Shown: positions 1-9,282 of the stretch, one piece after another
Numbering within the stretch: position 1 is the stretch's first letter
How the letters are laid out: every line of letters starts with the position of its first letter
Assembly (NCBI GenBank): GCA_037783415.1
Contig: JAZGTN010000007.1
Span: forward strand, 2,563,501-2,627,500
Direction of reading: 5' to 3'
Length of the DNA: 64,000 bases
From: Leptasterias polaris
Lineage: Eukaryota; Echinodermata; Asteroidea; Forcipulatida; Asteriidae
Program-made: the position numbers and the translations under genes
Notes under the pieces: generated by a model
Database searches by the model: none
What the model saw: only the letters and a program-made list of their open reading frames with translations
What the model was told of the DNA's origin: nothing

Positions 1-24
1 TTTATTGTATTCTTCTTTTTGCAG

Positions 25-634
25 GGGCCAGTGATCATCAGGAAAGAAATCAGCTTTCAGAAAATTGTACGCCAAGCTTGGAGAACTTAGAAGTTTACTT
101 AAACCGTGAAGTATCATTGCTGCCATGACAGTGACAGCAAGTCTTGCCACACGATTGGCAATTCTTATTCAACAGGGACCGGCCGGTGACAATATCAAGC
201 AAAACTCAAAAGTTGTGGAAGAAATCTTTGGATGGCTTGCAGATGATGTCTACAGAAAAAAGGAAAAGATGGGGCGCATCGTTATATACTGTCAGTCAAG
301 AAAGACGTGTGCAGAACTGTACTGTTTTCTGCTGCAAGCTTCCATCATCACATCACAAATTGTTCAATATGCATCATACTATTACAGAGAGTGATGTTTA
401 CGATAAGTTTCTACGTAGCTTTTTCGACCCTGATGGAGCTGTGCGCATACTCTTCGCAACCGTTGCTTTTAGACTGGGGTTGATGTAAAGGGGCCCACAA
501 CTTTGTAATTTTTGGAACACCTGGCACCAAGTGAAATTGATGATTATGTACAACTAAGTGGAAGAGTTCGGCGTGATGAGAAACGGAGTCTATCAATTGT
601 AATAAACTATCTTATAGAAACAAAAACACTTTAG
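25..634 (+). pseudogene. RecQ-like DNA helicase fragment, frameshifted
   Basis: Pieces in different forward frames resemble the C-terminal helicase lobe of RecQ-like proteins. One frame reads GRIVIYCQSRKTCAELY (about 270-325), like the motif IV region. Another reads FDPDGAVRILFATVAF (about 425-472), like motif V. A third reads EIDDYVQLSGRVRRDEK (about 533-585), like motif VI with its Q-x-x-G-R. The frame changes near 335-365, 475-485 and 505-535, and a TAA falls inside the motif V-VI stretch, so no continuous helicase is encoded. A polypyrimidine tract ending in GCAG (to position 24) could be a relic 3' splice site. It may be a decayed host paralogue or part of a mobile element; the sequence here cannot decide. 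The N-terminal Walker A/DEAH lobe is absent or lies left of the window. Confidence 0.7.
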
Positions 635-1727
635 GAACAGATGAAAAACTTCCTTGACACAATGCAGAAGAGCTATGATACATGCAGCATTCCATGTAGC
701 ACTAGCAGGCTCACAAGTACAAGAACTTGTGCCACAATAACTGCTGTGATAACTGCGCATTTTAAATTGCTGTTGTGGGGTATTTCTTGTTTTAGCCTGT
801 TCAAACTTAAACATTTTCAGAATCACAATTCTGTGAAAGATTTGTCTTTGGCAATAGCAAAAAAATAAAAAATAAATGTGTTTGGGCCATTTCTCACAGA
901 TCAGTCTAATCAATTCATTATCCACATAGTGTATGTTGCAGCTTACGGTGAATATGCTGAACCATGTGTTGTATTTACAGTTATTGAAGCATTTCAAAGT
1001 TGATGTGTTATTATTCACTTTGGGCAATAGACCAGTAACTATAATTATAGGTTCACCACAAGTCAGTCAGTCATAATTCAAGTAGGCAGCTATTCAAAAA
1101 GAAAGGCATTCCTTTGTCATTCTTCTTCATCTTTAGTGTGACACACACATAATGACTAAATTCTGCATTTCAGTGCAGCACAAGTATTTCAACAAACGTT
1201 TTGTTTTTGTGAGGCTTTTTTTATTGAATTTTTTTAATTTATTTAAGCCAACAACATTTTTTCCTATGTGATTTTTTGATCAAACATACTTGATGTTAGC
1301 AACTCACTGAAATGAGTGCTGCTTCCTCATTTTCAGAGCATCTCCAATATTACTAATACTAATAGTCATGATGGTGCATTCCAGTAGAAAGAGGCATTTA
1401 TAAATGTTATGATGTTAGAAATACATTGCGCTTTTTGCCCGTATTGTTTGTAGGCTCTTTGGAAATAATTTTGAACTGTATCAGATGTTTTTATAGATGT
1501 ATTAAAGTTTAAATAACATATTGACTATAATTATAAATATACAATGTGACAGAGAACTCACAAGAGAAATAAACTGACGTTCATGTATTTAAAAATATAT
1601 AAACTTGTATGGATACATATATGTCAGGTCATGTACAGTATGTGTACTTCAGGCATCCACCGATGGACTGTTTTATCATGGAGGAATAGGAACACACCTC
1701 CATGGTTTTATGAATTTGTAAAGAATT
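635..1727. other. intergenic, nothing recognised
   Basis: AT-rich sequence with no coding region, RNA gene or repeat that I can support. Short open frames here have no recognisable domain. Confidence 0.5.
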
Positions 1728-1862
1728 ACTAGCTCTAAAATTTGACAGCAGTGAATTGTTCCAATTCGAATCCAAAAAGTGGCTACACAATAGCACTAGT
1801 TCTAAAATTTGACAGCAGTGAATTGTTCCAATTCGAATCCAAAAAAGTGGCTACACAATAGC
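1728..1862. repeat. 67-bp tandem duplication
   Basis: Two almost identical 67-bp copies start with ACTAG(C/T)TCTAAAATTTGA at 1728 and 1795. The second has one extra A in the A-run before GTGGCTACAC. It is followed by a short run of CTAGTA-type repeats. The near identity indicates a recent local duplication. Confidence 0.9.
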
Positions 1863-2193
1863 ACTAGTACTAGTAGTACTAATACTACTATAGTACTTAG
1901 CAGGTCGTCTGTGATCGTTTCGTCGCAACAAATCCATAACATTTACAAACCTTTATAAACAGAAATTTAAAACCGACGACATTCTCTAGATAAGCAGCAA
2001 TTTCACATTATTTACTGGGGAAAATAGCTGGACGAGCGAAACCCTGCATAGTTATTTCTTTTGAGCAAACCTATTTAATATCGTGGGTCCGTCGTCGTCC
2101 GACTGCCTTATTTTTGCAATGGTGCTAGGCCCAATTGGCAAGGATACGAACGAAGTGGATTGGCCCAATGCTAGTGGAGACATAGCATCGTAT

Positions 2194-2364
2194 AATCACC
2201 AAATTAAACGATTGAAATGAAGTTTGATTAAGATTCTACCGATCTATTACCGAAATGAGGAATCACGTGAGATTGCATTGTTCAGTATCTCAGGAATGCC
2301 ACACATTCAAAGAACGCGCAAAAGCCCCTATATAAAGGCACCCTCTCAGAGTAGTCGCCAGTGG
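2194..2364 (-). repeat. right inverted terminal repeat of the DIRS element
   Basis: About 100 bp (2258-2362) is the reverse complement of 6416-6522 and includes the shared core CGCAAAAGCCCCTATATAAA, which has a TATA-like stretch. The outer 70 bp (2194-2265) differs from the left repeat and is copied in inverted form at 2461-2537, as expected for a DIRS right end. Confidence 0.88.
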
Positions 2365-2458
2365 TTTAAAGCAAGGTATTGCACTGGCTTAATCACGTGA
2401 CGGGTTGGGTGATTAACATACAGATAAACCTGTAAACAAGCAATTATATATGGGAGGG

Positions 2459-2574
2459 TGTCACGTGATTCCTCATTTCGGTAATAGATCGGTAGAATCT
2501 TAATCAAACTTCATTTCAATCGTTTAATTTGGTGATTCTACCTCACCATTACCTCCATTCGGAATCACGTGAGA
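2459..2574 (-). repeat. DIRS internal complementary region
   Basis: 2461-2537 is the reverse complement of the right outer end (2194-2270). 2534-2574 is the reverse complement of the left outer end (6507-6547). The two parts meet at TGATT, so this block is a template of the joined element ends, the diagnostic DIRS internal complementary region. Confidence 0.9.
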
Positions 2575-2653
2575 CTTTAAAGCAAGGCAGTGTAATACCC
2601 CAATACAATAAAAGAGGTAACAACAAAAAATCAAGTTAATAAGGCTACTGCCT

Positions 2654-3787
2654 TTATTTCCTTGTCAAAACAGATGCCGCAAACTCGGCCTGTGGTTTCT
2701 TTGTATAAATGATATTTTCACTTCTATCGTAAAATCTTGCAAAAGTCATAGAGTTTGTCCAACCTGCTGTTTGCAAAACATAATCAATTGGAGTGCCTTG
2801 CAGTACTGCTGCTGATGTTGACGCGGATCTGTAGCTATGCGCTTTGAAGATGGTCTCGTCAACCCCTGCGTCAACCAGACATTGCTTCAGCCATCTTGAT
2901 ATGGTTGAAGGGGTGACTCCCCTGTGAGGAGAAGACAGGCTGAGAAAAAGACTGGTATCAGAGCCCCGAAAAGACTTAGTTTGCTTTATGTATTGTAGCA
3001 AAGTGCGAACCACACAAATAGTTTTATCTTGGGGATAGGGGAGCAATGCTACAACAGGTTGTGGTTTCCCTATCCTTGACGTTTTAATTAAATCGGTGAT
3101 TTCCACGGTAACTTTTCCATTCTCAATTCTGATATTCGTTAAATTCAGCGCTGACAAAGTTTGTACACGTTGGCCAGTGGTAAGGGCACATAAGCAAGCA
3201 AGTTTATATGTCAACTGTTTTAGTGTTAAGGATTTGAGTGGTTCCAAGGTACCTACATGACGAAGAAGCAGTCCTACGTCCCAGATTTGGGAATATCGGG
3301 GCCGCGGAGGCTTAATGTTATAGACACCACGCATAAATCTGCTTGTTAATGGGTGGGATCCAAACTTCTTATCTGAAGTTGGCCATAGCAAACATGATAA
3401 TGCACTTCGTGTTGTATTTATTGTGCTATATCCAGCACCTGAATGCACCAGGCAAGTAAGAAAATCAAGAGCTATGCTTACAGGTGCCTGAATGGGATCA
3501 ACTGATCGTTTAGAGCAGAAATCCAGCCATTTTGAAAAGGCCGAAGAATACTGTTTCTTTGTGCCTTGTCTCCATGAGTCCAAGATGATCTCAATAGTCC
3601 CCGACGATAGGCCTTTTGATGCAAGGGATCGCCTGATAAGTATGCTGCACAAAGTGTCAATTGACCCTCCAATGGGTGGAGTCTCCCTGGAGCATGTGGT
3701 AGGAACAGTTGATTGGTCCCCGGTAAGATGATTGGATGGGTTATGAGAAGCCGCAATAGCCTTGGGAACCAGTGTTGTGTTTTCCAC
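2654..3787 (-). CDS. DIRS tyrosine recombinase
   Basis: A 377-codon frame encodes a phage-integrase-like tyrosine recombinase, which would integrate the circular DNA copy of the element. The N-terminal part (about 50-170) fits the core-binding SAM-like domain. Catalytic residues are visible in order: R207 in TTGQR, H317-x-x-R320 in AHSYR, W343 in AGW at the second His/Trp position, and nucleophile Y353 in ARFYDR. The catalytic set is intact. The frame overlaps the end of the RT-RNase H frame by about 310 bp, as is usual in DIRS elements. It opens with GTG and its first ATG is not until residue 152, beyond part of the N-terminal domain. Expression probably needs reinitiation, frameshifting or splicing, and the true start is unknown. 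Confidence 0.9.
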   Translation of the reverse strand: MENTTLVPKAIAASHNPSNHLTGDQSTVPTTCSRETPPIGGSIDTLCSILIRRSLASKGLSSGTIEIILDSWRQGTKKQYSSAFSKWLDFCSKRSVDPIQAPVSIALDFLTCLVHSGAGYSTINTTRSALSCLLWPTSDKKFGSHPLTSRFMRGVYNIKPPRPRYSQIWDVGLLLRHVGTLEPLKSLTLKQLTYKLACLCALTTGQRVQTLSALNLTNIRIENGKVTVEITDLIKTSRIGKPQPVVALLPYPQDKTICVVRTLLQYIKQTKSFRGSDTSLFLSLSSPHRGVTPSTISRWLKQCLVDAGVDETIFKAHSYRSASTSAAVLQGTPIDYVLQTAGWTNSMTFARFYDRSENIIYTKKPQAEFAASVLTRK

Positions 3788-5136
3788 AGCGGGAACACCA
3801 GCAAGCCTGTGGCTCCGTCGACCTCCGTCTTTTGCAAAACTCTGTCAATAATGGCAAAAGGAGGGAAAGCATAAAATAAGTAATTTGTCCAGGAAACTGA
3901 AAAAGCATCACACGTTTTTGCTTCAGGGTCCGGATTCCAAGAAATAAATGGCCTGAGCTGGTAGTTAAGCCTTGAGGCAAATAAATCAATTGTAGGTGAA
4001 ACCTTAAACGCTGATAAAATAGCTTGGAAGGTATTTGGATTTAACTTCCATTCATGGTGGTCAGAAAACAACCTCGATAAACTATCTGCACCAGTGTTAT
4101 GAATGCCAGCAATGTGGCGAGCAACTGGCCAGACATTGTGCTGAATGCACCAAAACCACAACTGCCTGGCCATATTATTAAGGTCAAGTGAATGGCAGCC
4201 TCCCATGTGGTTTACATATGCCACTGCTGTGGCATTGTCAGAAAACACAGCTATTGTTCTATTTTCTATATGCCGAGAGAAAGACATCAAGGCATAAAGG
4301 ACAGCCAAAAGTTCCAGGCAATTTATATGCATCATTGCTTCTTTAGCATTCCAACGGCCATTAGTATGTAAATTATTTATGGAGCATGTAGCTCCCCAGC
4401 CCTCTGAAGAGGCGTCTGTAAAAACGTTAACACTCGTTGTTTTCGGGTAAATCTGTCTACAGACGAAATTTAAATTGTCAATCCACCATTGCAAGTCAGA
4501 TTTTGCTTCCCTTGCTAAGGGTATTCTGGCTCGGTAATTCTCTTTGTGAGTTTTCAGAGCAAGATCTTTGGCAATTTCTAGGTTCCTATAATACAAAGGC
4601 CCCAGCGGGACTGCTGGAAAGCAGGAAACAAGTTTTCCTATTACTTGTGACACTAGTAAAATAGTTGGGTTGTCCTGCTCTTTGAGGTTTTTGCATACTT
4701 CTATCGCACTAGAAATCTTTTTAGGCGGTAACTGAACCGTCATTTCTGTCGAGTTTAAAGTGAAACCCCAAAAATCCAACACCTGTGTAGGTTCGAAATG
4801 TGATTTTTTCACATTGACCACAAAGCCCAAGTCTTGTATTAGTTTACACCTGTCCCGCACATTATTAGCGCATTCTTCATGTGTATCGCCAATAAGTAAT
4901 GAATCATCAATATAGTTGGCCGAAATATGGCCCATATTCCGTAATGTTGCTGCTACGGGTTTCATTACTTTTGTAAATATTCGAGGAGCACTCGCTAGCC
5001 CAAAACATAAACAGGTAAACTGCCATAACTGTTCACTCCAATAAAATCGCAGAAATTTCTGATGTTCTTGAGCGATAGGTATTGTGAAATATGCATCTTT
5101 CAAGTCTATTGACGCCATAAAGCAATTCGGCCTCAT
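3478..5136 (-). CDS. DIRS reverse transcriptase-RNase H, N-terminally truncated
   Basis: The frame encodes the catalytic half of a reverse transcriptase followed by RNase H. Motif A is SIDLKDAYF (catalytic Asp at residue 11), motif B is FGLASAPRIFTK, and motif C is YIDD at about residue 76. RNase H follows, with Asp in FTDASSEGWGA (about 241), Glu in NCLELLA (about 275), Asp in FSDNATAV (about 300) and Asp in TGADSLSR (about 351). The C-terminal 200 residues have the DIRS/Ngaro-type connector with DLFASRLN and GLLVFPLWKTQHWFP. It starts within 10 codons of motif A: the fingers region with RT motifs 1-2, normally about 150 residues before this point, is missing. The gag-like frame ends only 5 bp upstream, so the missing part seems to have been deleted. 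Confidence 0.88.
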   Translation of the reverse strand: MRPNCFMASIDLKDAYFTIPIAQEHQKFLRFYWSEQLWQFTCLCFGLASAPRIFTKVMKPVAATLRNMGHISANYIDDSLLIGDTHEECANNVRDRCKLIQDLGFVVNVKKSHFEPTQVLDFWGFTLNSTEMTVQLPPKKISSAIEVCKNLKEQDNPTILLVSQVIGKLVSCFPAVPLGPLYYRNLEIAKDLALKTHKENYRARIPLAREAKSDLQWWIDNLNFVCRQIYPKTTSVNVFTDASSEGWGATCSINNLHTNGRWNAKEAMMHINCLELLAVLYALMSFSRHIENRTIAVFSDNATAVAYVNHMGGCHSLDLNNMARQLWFWCIQHNVWPVARHIAGIHNTGADSLSRLFSDHHEWKLNPNTFQAILSAFKVSPTIDLFASRLNYQLRPFISWNPDPEAKTCDAFSVSWTNYLFYAFPPFAIIDRVLQKTEVDGATGLLVFPLWKTQHWFPRLLRLLITHPIILPGTNQLFLPHAPGRLHPLEGQLTLCAAYLSGDPLHQKAYRRGLLRSSWTHGDKAQRNSILRPFQNGWISALNDQLIPFRHL

Positions 5137-5141
5137 CAAAG

Positions 5142-6293
5142 TCAGAGCAAATTCAAGTGTTTCCCCGAACGATAGGTGGAATCTCGGCCAAAAAACTGGT
5201 TTGAACGACGAGCGTCGTAAGAAGATACCTCAATCTTAGCACCAATTTTGTTGGTCTCTTGAATAGCCTTACAGGCTTGAATCAAATCATCTCCGAAGAG
5301 AAAGTTTGTACATGCTACTTGAGACGAGCAAAGTGGGGTGAATTTGGAACTTAGTTCAGGACGGATGTTGTCACGTCTGCGCAAGTTCAATTGCGAATTG
5401 CCCGCCCCCAAGATAGCGACTGCATCTACAAGCATTCTAATCATTTGTGCAGTGTCAATGCTTTTCTCGTCTTTATTGTTACGAGCTTTCAACAACTGTT
5501 CTGTAACCATTGTAATGGCAACCATTGCTTTGACAAAAGAATTCTGAATCTTTTGAAATTTCACGTCTCGTGCTCTGGTCTGTGGCTTGAGAATGCCCCA
5601 TATTTCTGGGTTGACTCTAGTTAAACAAACGTTTTCACAGTTACTTGGTCTGTTATACAGTTTTAGTTTTCCTTCAAGCTTTTCATTCTGTACCTTGCCT
5701 CTGGCCAGAGAATTGATTGTCTTTGCCAATTGTTCATTAATAGAGGGGCCGTCTTGGGCATCGCCTCCAATCAATGCCGCCATTTCGGTCAGCAATTCAT
5801 CTGTTTGTCCGCCAGCCAGCAAATTATCCAGGCCACTTTCGGTGTACGTTTCGTCACCTTGGTCAGTTTGTACATTTGAGGTTTCGCCCCTTTCGGGTAC
5901 GATACGGGTGACAGGCAACAAATTCTCATAATCATCAACAATCTCGCCGTCACTTAGTTCTGTACCGAAATCGTATGCTTGAGCAGCATTGGCGGGACCA
6001 TATGCAACATGTGCGTCGCGCTGTGCAAAAGCTTCAGCCAAAGAAGCAACCGTTTGCTGCAAAGACGCTACTGTTTCGCGTAGGTCGAGTTCTTGTTTTT
6101 TAGGCAGTTTCTTTGCAGATGTGTAAGCCGTATCGGGTTCTAAATGTTTGCGTTTGGCAGTGCGTTTTCGAGCCGCAGTTGGTTTGCTCGTATCATGAGG
6201 CGGTATTGCTAGTTCATTTTGCAGCTGCTCAAGTAGTAGCTCTTCATCCTCAGAGGGTTGGATTTGCAATACTGCTTCATTGGTACTTGCCAT
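5142..6293 (-). CDS. DIRS gag-like protein, C-terminally shortened
   Basis: The 383-codon frame starts at the ATG at 6293 (MASTNEAVLQIQ). The frame is open further upstream into the terminal repeat, but that part has no protein-like character. Visible features are an acidic N-terminus, a basic stretch RKRTAKRKH near residues 38-46 that could be a nuclear localisation signal, a likely coiled coil (LRETVASLQQTVASLAEAF), an acidic middle, and a conserved-looking helical domain around NPEIWGILKPQTRARDVKFQ. No zinc knuckle is present. The protein stops after GRDSTYRSG, where related gag-like proteins commonly continue into an Arg/Gly-rich tail; that tail seems lost together with the RT N-terminus. 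Its role, by analogy, is nucleic-acid packaging for the element. Confidence 0.7.
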   Translation of the reverse strand: MASTNEAVLQIQPSEDEELLLEQLQNELAIPPHDTSKPTAARKRTAKRKHLEPDTAYTSAKKLPKKQELDLRETVASLQQTVASLAEAFAQRDAHVAYGPANAAQAYDFGTELSDGEIVDDYENLLPVTRIVPERGETSNVQTDQGDETYTESGLDNLLAGGQTDELLTEMAALIGGDAQDGPSINEQLAKTINSLARGKVQNEKLEGKLKLYNRPSNCENVCLTRVNPEIWGILKPQTRARDVKFQKIQNSFVKAMVAITMVTEQLLKARNNKDEKSIDTAQMIRMLVDAVAILGAGNSQLNLRRRDNIRPELSSKFTPLCSSQVACTNFLFGDDLIQACKAIQETNKIGAKIEVSSYDARRSNQFFGRDSTYRSGKHLNLL

Positions 6294-6414
6294 AGCTCGG
6301 CGTGCATTAAGTCGGCCACAATGTGGTCCGGCGAAAACGTGTGACACGTAACAAAAGAAAATGTCCGCGTATAGCTGCTCCAACGAGTAGCTCGCGCGAC
6401 AGACACTGAAAATA

Positions 6415-6547
6415 CACTGGCGACTACTCTGAGAGGGTGCCTTTATATAGGGGCTTTTGCGCGTTCTTTGAATGTGTGGCATTCCTGAGATACTGAACAA
6501 TGCAATCTCACGTGATTCCGAATGGAGGTAATGGTGAGGTAGAATCA
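6415..6547 (-). repeat. left inverted terminal repeat and probable promoter of the DIRS element
   Basis: It is the reverse complement of the inner part of the right repeat. The outer 40 bp (6507-6547) recurs in the internal complementary region. It lies just upstream of the gag-like frame and holds TTTATATAGGGG (TATA-like on the minus strand), so it is the likely transcription start region. Promoter function is inferred. Confidence 0.85.
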
Positions 6548-7325
6548 TGGTGTCTCACTCTGTTCAGAAAATCACAGATTTTTTTCGTATTCAAGAAAGA
6601 GGGTTAATATCTGTTGTGTTTCTTTCAAACTGGTAATTATCAATTGTGCAGATAGTACACCTATGCAGGGCTGGGGGAGGGGGACTAGGCCTCTAGGCCT
6701 ACCCTCACATTTTCGTACATTAATGTTATTATTGCTCGATATATTGCATGAGATCGCACCACAGAGCATCTAGAATCCTAACTGTTTCGGAGCATTTAAA
6801 CGGGCCCCGGAACCGGCCCATGCCGTAAGGGCTTCGCGTTACGCGCTCGTAGGAGCCACAAATTGCATTCACCATTTGCTGCTTGGTAAATTTTCACGCC
6901 CCCTCGTTTGGAAAATCCTGGATCCGCCCCTGGCAGAGTCCTCAAAATAATATTTTTGTAGTTTTTCACAAATCACTGAGATTTTTGAATCCCAAACGTA
7001 AGACATAACATCTCCTCAAAAAGGATGACTGATTCTTTATTAGTTATAAGAGTTATCTGGTTTACTAAGTCCGCCTTTTGTACGATAGTGTTATTCCACT
7101 TTTTCTATCAAAAGGATATAATTTCTAAAAATGTTGATTAAGTGAAACAAACCGAATCGTGACAATTTGCCTACAAGCATTTGTTTATTTTTCATGCTAC
7201 TTCGCTGCGCTCATACGCATGAAAAACAGTTTGGTTTAATACGCCAGAACGAAATAAATTGACACAAAGGACAATGGATATTCTGAATATAGAATATTAG
7301 TAATATTATTTTAATCAGACAGCAT
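6548..7325. other. spacer between the two retrotransposons, with a hAT-like end
   Basis: No gene is seen. Positions 6905-6932, read on the minus strand, give CAGGGGCGGATCCAGGATTT, which resembles the terminal inverted repeat start of many hAT elements. No matching partner end or 8-bp target duplication could be found nearby, so it is probably a relic. Confidence 0.4.
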
Positions 7326-7399
7326 GGGATTGCAGGCTTGTATGCACAATATTATGCAAGCTGGGATTGCAGGCTTGTATGCACAATATTATGCAAGCT
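7326..7399. repeat. 37-bp direct repeat, two copies
   Basis: Two identical 37-bp copies begin with GGGATTGCAGGCTTGTATGC. Each contains an imperfect palindrome centred on CAATATTA. They lie just beyond the 3' side of the Ngaro-type element. Confidence 0.9.
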
Positions 7400-7454
7400 G
7401 AACAAAGAAAACTTCTAATTTTACTATGAACATTCCAATAAATAACGGATAACA

Positions 7455-7683
7455 CATACACATACACTAGCCACAGTGGCTCTCTGGGGCAACATGCCCT
7501 GTCCTCAGTCTCTCCTTGAGAAAATCAAAACATACACATACACTAGCCACAGTGGCTCTCTGGGGCAACATGCCCTGTCCTCAGTCTCTCCTTGAGAAAA
7601 TCAAAACATACACATACACTAGCCACAGTGGCTCTCTGGGGCAACATGCCCTGTCCTTTACGGTCTCTCATTGAGAACATCAA
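7455..7683. repeat. 76-bp tandem repeat, three copies, with a palindromic core
   Basis: Three near-identical 76-bp units start at 7455, 7531 and 7607, each containing the perfect inverted repeat AGCCACAGTGGCT and then GGGGCAACATGCCCTGTCC. More diverged copies of the core occur at 7780-7852 and 7945-7996, closer to the recombinase gene. They lie 3' of the Ngaro-type element, where this family carries its split direct repeats, so they may be part of its terminal region. No matching copy was found at the element's 5' side. Confidence 0.85.
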
Positions 7684-7779
7684 AACCAGATAAAATGAAA
7701 AGAAATGACAAACTCATAACAATGTACATAAAAAGGTAACATAATTGTTAAAGTAAACTATATCAGATGCAATACAAAA

Positions 7780-7996
7780 TAGCCACAGTGGCTCTCCAAG
7801 GCAACATGCCCTGTACTTTACGGTCTCTACTTAATCGAAAACATCAAAAACAGATAATATGAAAAAAGGATCCACAAACAAAAACCAATGTACATAAAAA
7901 AGTTAACAGAAGTGTTGAAGTAAAACTGTATCGGATACAAGTATAGCCACAGTGGCTTTCTAGGGACAATTGCCCTGTACTTCAGCTAGCTGAAAA
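7780..7996. repeat. two diverged copies of the AGCCACAGTGGCT repeat
   Basis: The palindromic core followed by a GCCCTGTACTT-type segment recurs at 7780-7852 and 7945-7996, spaced about 165 bp apart. The intervening sequence also partly repeats (AAAAACAGATAATATGAAAA near 7848 resembles AAAACCAGATAAAATGAAAA near 7681). The order, with diverged copies near the gene and fresh copies distal, suggests serial duplication outward. Confidence 0.75.
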
Positions 7997-8167
7997 CACT
8001 ATAGTAAAAGATAAATACATGATCTCCCGCAAGTTATTACTAAGAATAGCAAAAAATGAAACCGATTTTATATAGAAGGCCTAATTTGGCTCGTTGGGAC
8101 AAATAATATACATGTCAGCAGTACACAAAAAGAAAGCCACTTTTTTACAGTGAGAACCTAAGTGTAT

Positions 8168-9180
8168 TCAATTAATGACAGCCTGTAATACATGCAGACG
8201 TTTACTTATGTCTCTTTTAACATAACGATTTTTTGCCATCGTTGTCTTCCATCGACCGTGTTGCATTATTAAATCCTCTGAAATATCTTTGTTTGCTAAT
8301 CGGGTTGCTCCTCCTGACCGTAAGCTGTGAAGGCCAAAACTTTTCACATCTTCAACTCCGATTGTTCTAAGAGCATCAAAAAACAACTCTCTACACCTCG
8401 TATAACTAAGGGGTTTATTCTGAGTACGCTTATATGTCTTGGAAGAAGAATAGAAATTAAGTGGAGTGAAAATAAACTGATCTTCACCTATATTGATACC
8501 AGCCTTACTCATAAATGTTGTCAAAATGGAATATGGAGAGTAAAAATCTTGAGATATGGGAAGAAAAGCTACATTGCCCTCTCTGAAAATGTCGGTCTTG
8601 GACTTAGGAATAAATATTTTAAGACATTGTTCATCTGGTAAAAGCGTGAGGTGATTGGCTTTAATTTCGGCAATCTCATTGTGTCTAAATAATAAGGCGA
8701 ACTTTAAACAAACATAGCAAGCTGTTCTGAGTTGGATGAGTGAGCAGTCGTCTTTGGCAAAATTATCCAAAATTTGATTGAGTTGAATAAGAGACAAAGG
8801 GCTTTTCTGAGCGGGGGATGATGTAAACGTTTTCGAAAGCTGATCAGAAGTTGCTGGACTACGGGTGAATCTATTGGGTTGTTTTTTATATTCATTAAAG
8901 AGTGGAGCCATTTAATGGCAGAAGCAGTTGTCGTCATGACACTATCAGATTGAGAAGTGGAATAAGAATGAAAAAGGTAGGACGCCACTATACCATCGCT
9001 GACTGGAAAGGAAAGTGGAATTTTGCACTGAACTAACCAGTTGGTGAATTGACGACACTTGTAAAAATAAGAATTGCAGGACCCAACTGATTTTGCTCCA
9101 ATAGCTTCATACAACAACTGCTCCTTGGACACCGAGACTAGGGATGGAGAGCCTGACCAAAATGGTTGATCCAAAATAAT
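8168..9180 (-). pseudogene. Ngaro tyrosine recombinase, one frameshift
   Basis: Two minus-strand frames join into one recombinase. 9180 to about 8812 carries the N-terminal core-binding domain (YFYKCRQFTNWLVQCKIP, then ASAIKWLHSL). About 8820 to 8168 carries the catalytic domain: Arg in FALLFRHNEI, His-x-x-Arg in GLHSLRSGG, His in HGRW and Tyr in KNRYVK. All catalytic residues are present. The frame changes at a run of five G on the plus strand (8812-8816), so a one-base homopolymer indel is enough to explain the break; it may be real or a sequencing error. The start at 9180 follows a plausible 3' splice site (CTTTTTATACAG on the minus strand), so the first part may be a second exon. Confidence 0.85.
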
Positions 9181-9282
9181 CTGTATAAAAAGAACAACAT
9201 ATTAGCTGATGAATTCAGTACAAAAAAGAAAATTCACTTAAAAAAAAAATAAAAAAACATAAAAATTAAAAATAAAAAATGC
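9181..9282 (-). other. intron-like spacer between RNase H and recombinase
   Basis: This is a 102-bp AT-rich segment. On the minus strand it ends in a pyrimidine-rich tract and CAG directly before the recombinase frame. A possible donor is less clear (AAGTGAAT near 9240). Some elements of the DIRS order have spliced recombinase frames; here the intron is an inference. Confidence 0.35.

Larger units (their letters stand above)
2194..6547 (-). mobile_element. DIRS1-type tyrosine-recombinase retrotransposon
   Basis: The order on the minus strand is left inverted terminal repeat (6547-6415), gag-like frame, RT-RNase H frame, overlapping tyrosine recombinase frame, internal complementary region (2574-2459) and right inverted terminal repeat (2364-2194). 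This is the DIRS1 plan, in which ends are rebuilt through the internal complementary region and a circular intermediate is integrated by the recombinase, without target duplication. The two element ends share AATCA, which appears once at the junction inside the internal complementary region; that defines the ends to within a few bases. Terminal repeats and recombinase look well kept, but the gag-RT junction appears deleted, so this copy is probably not autonomous. Confidence 0.9.
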
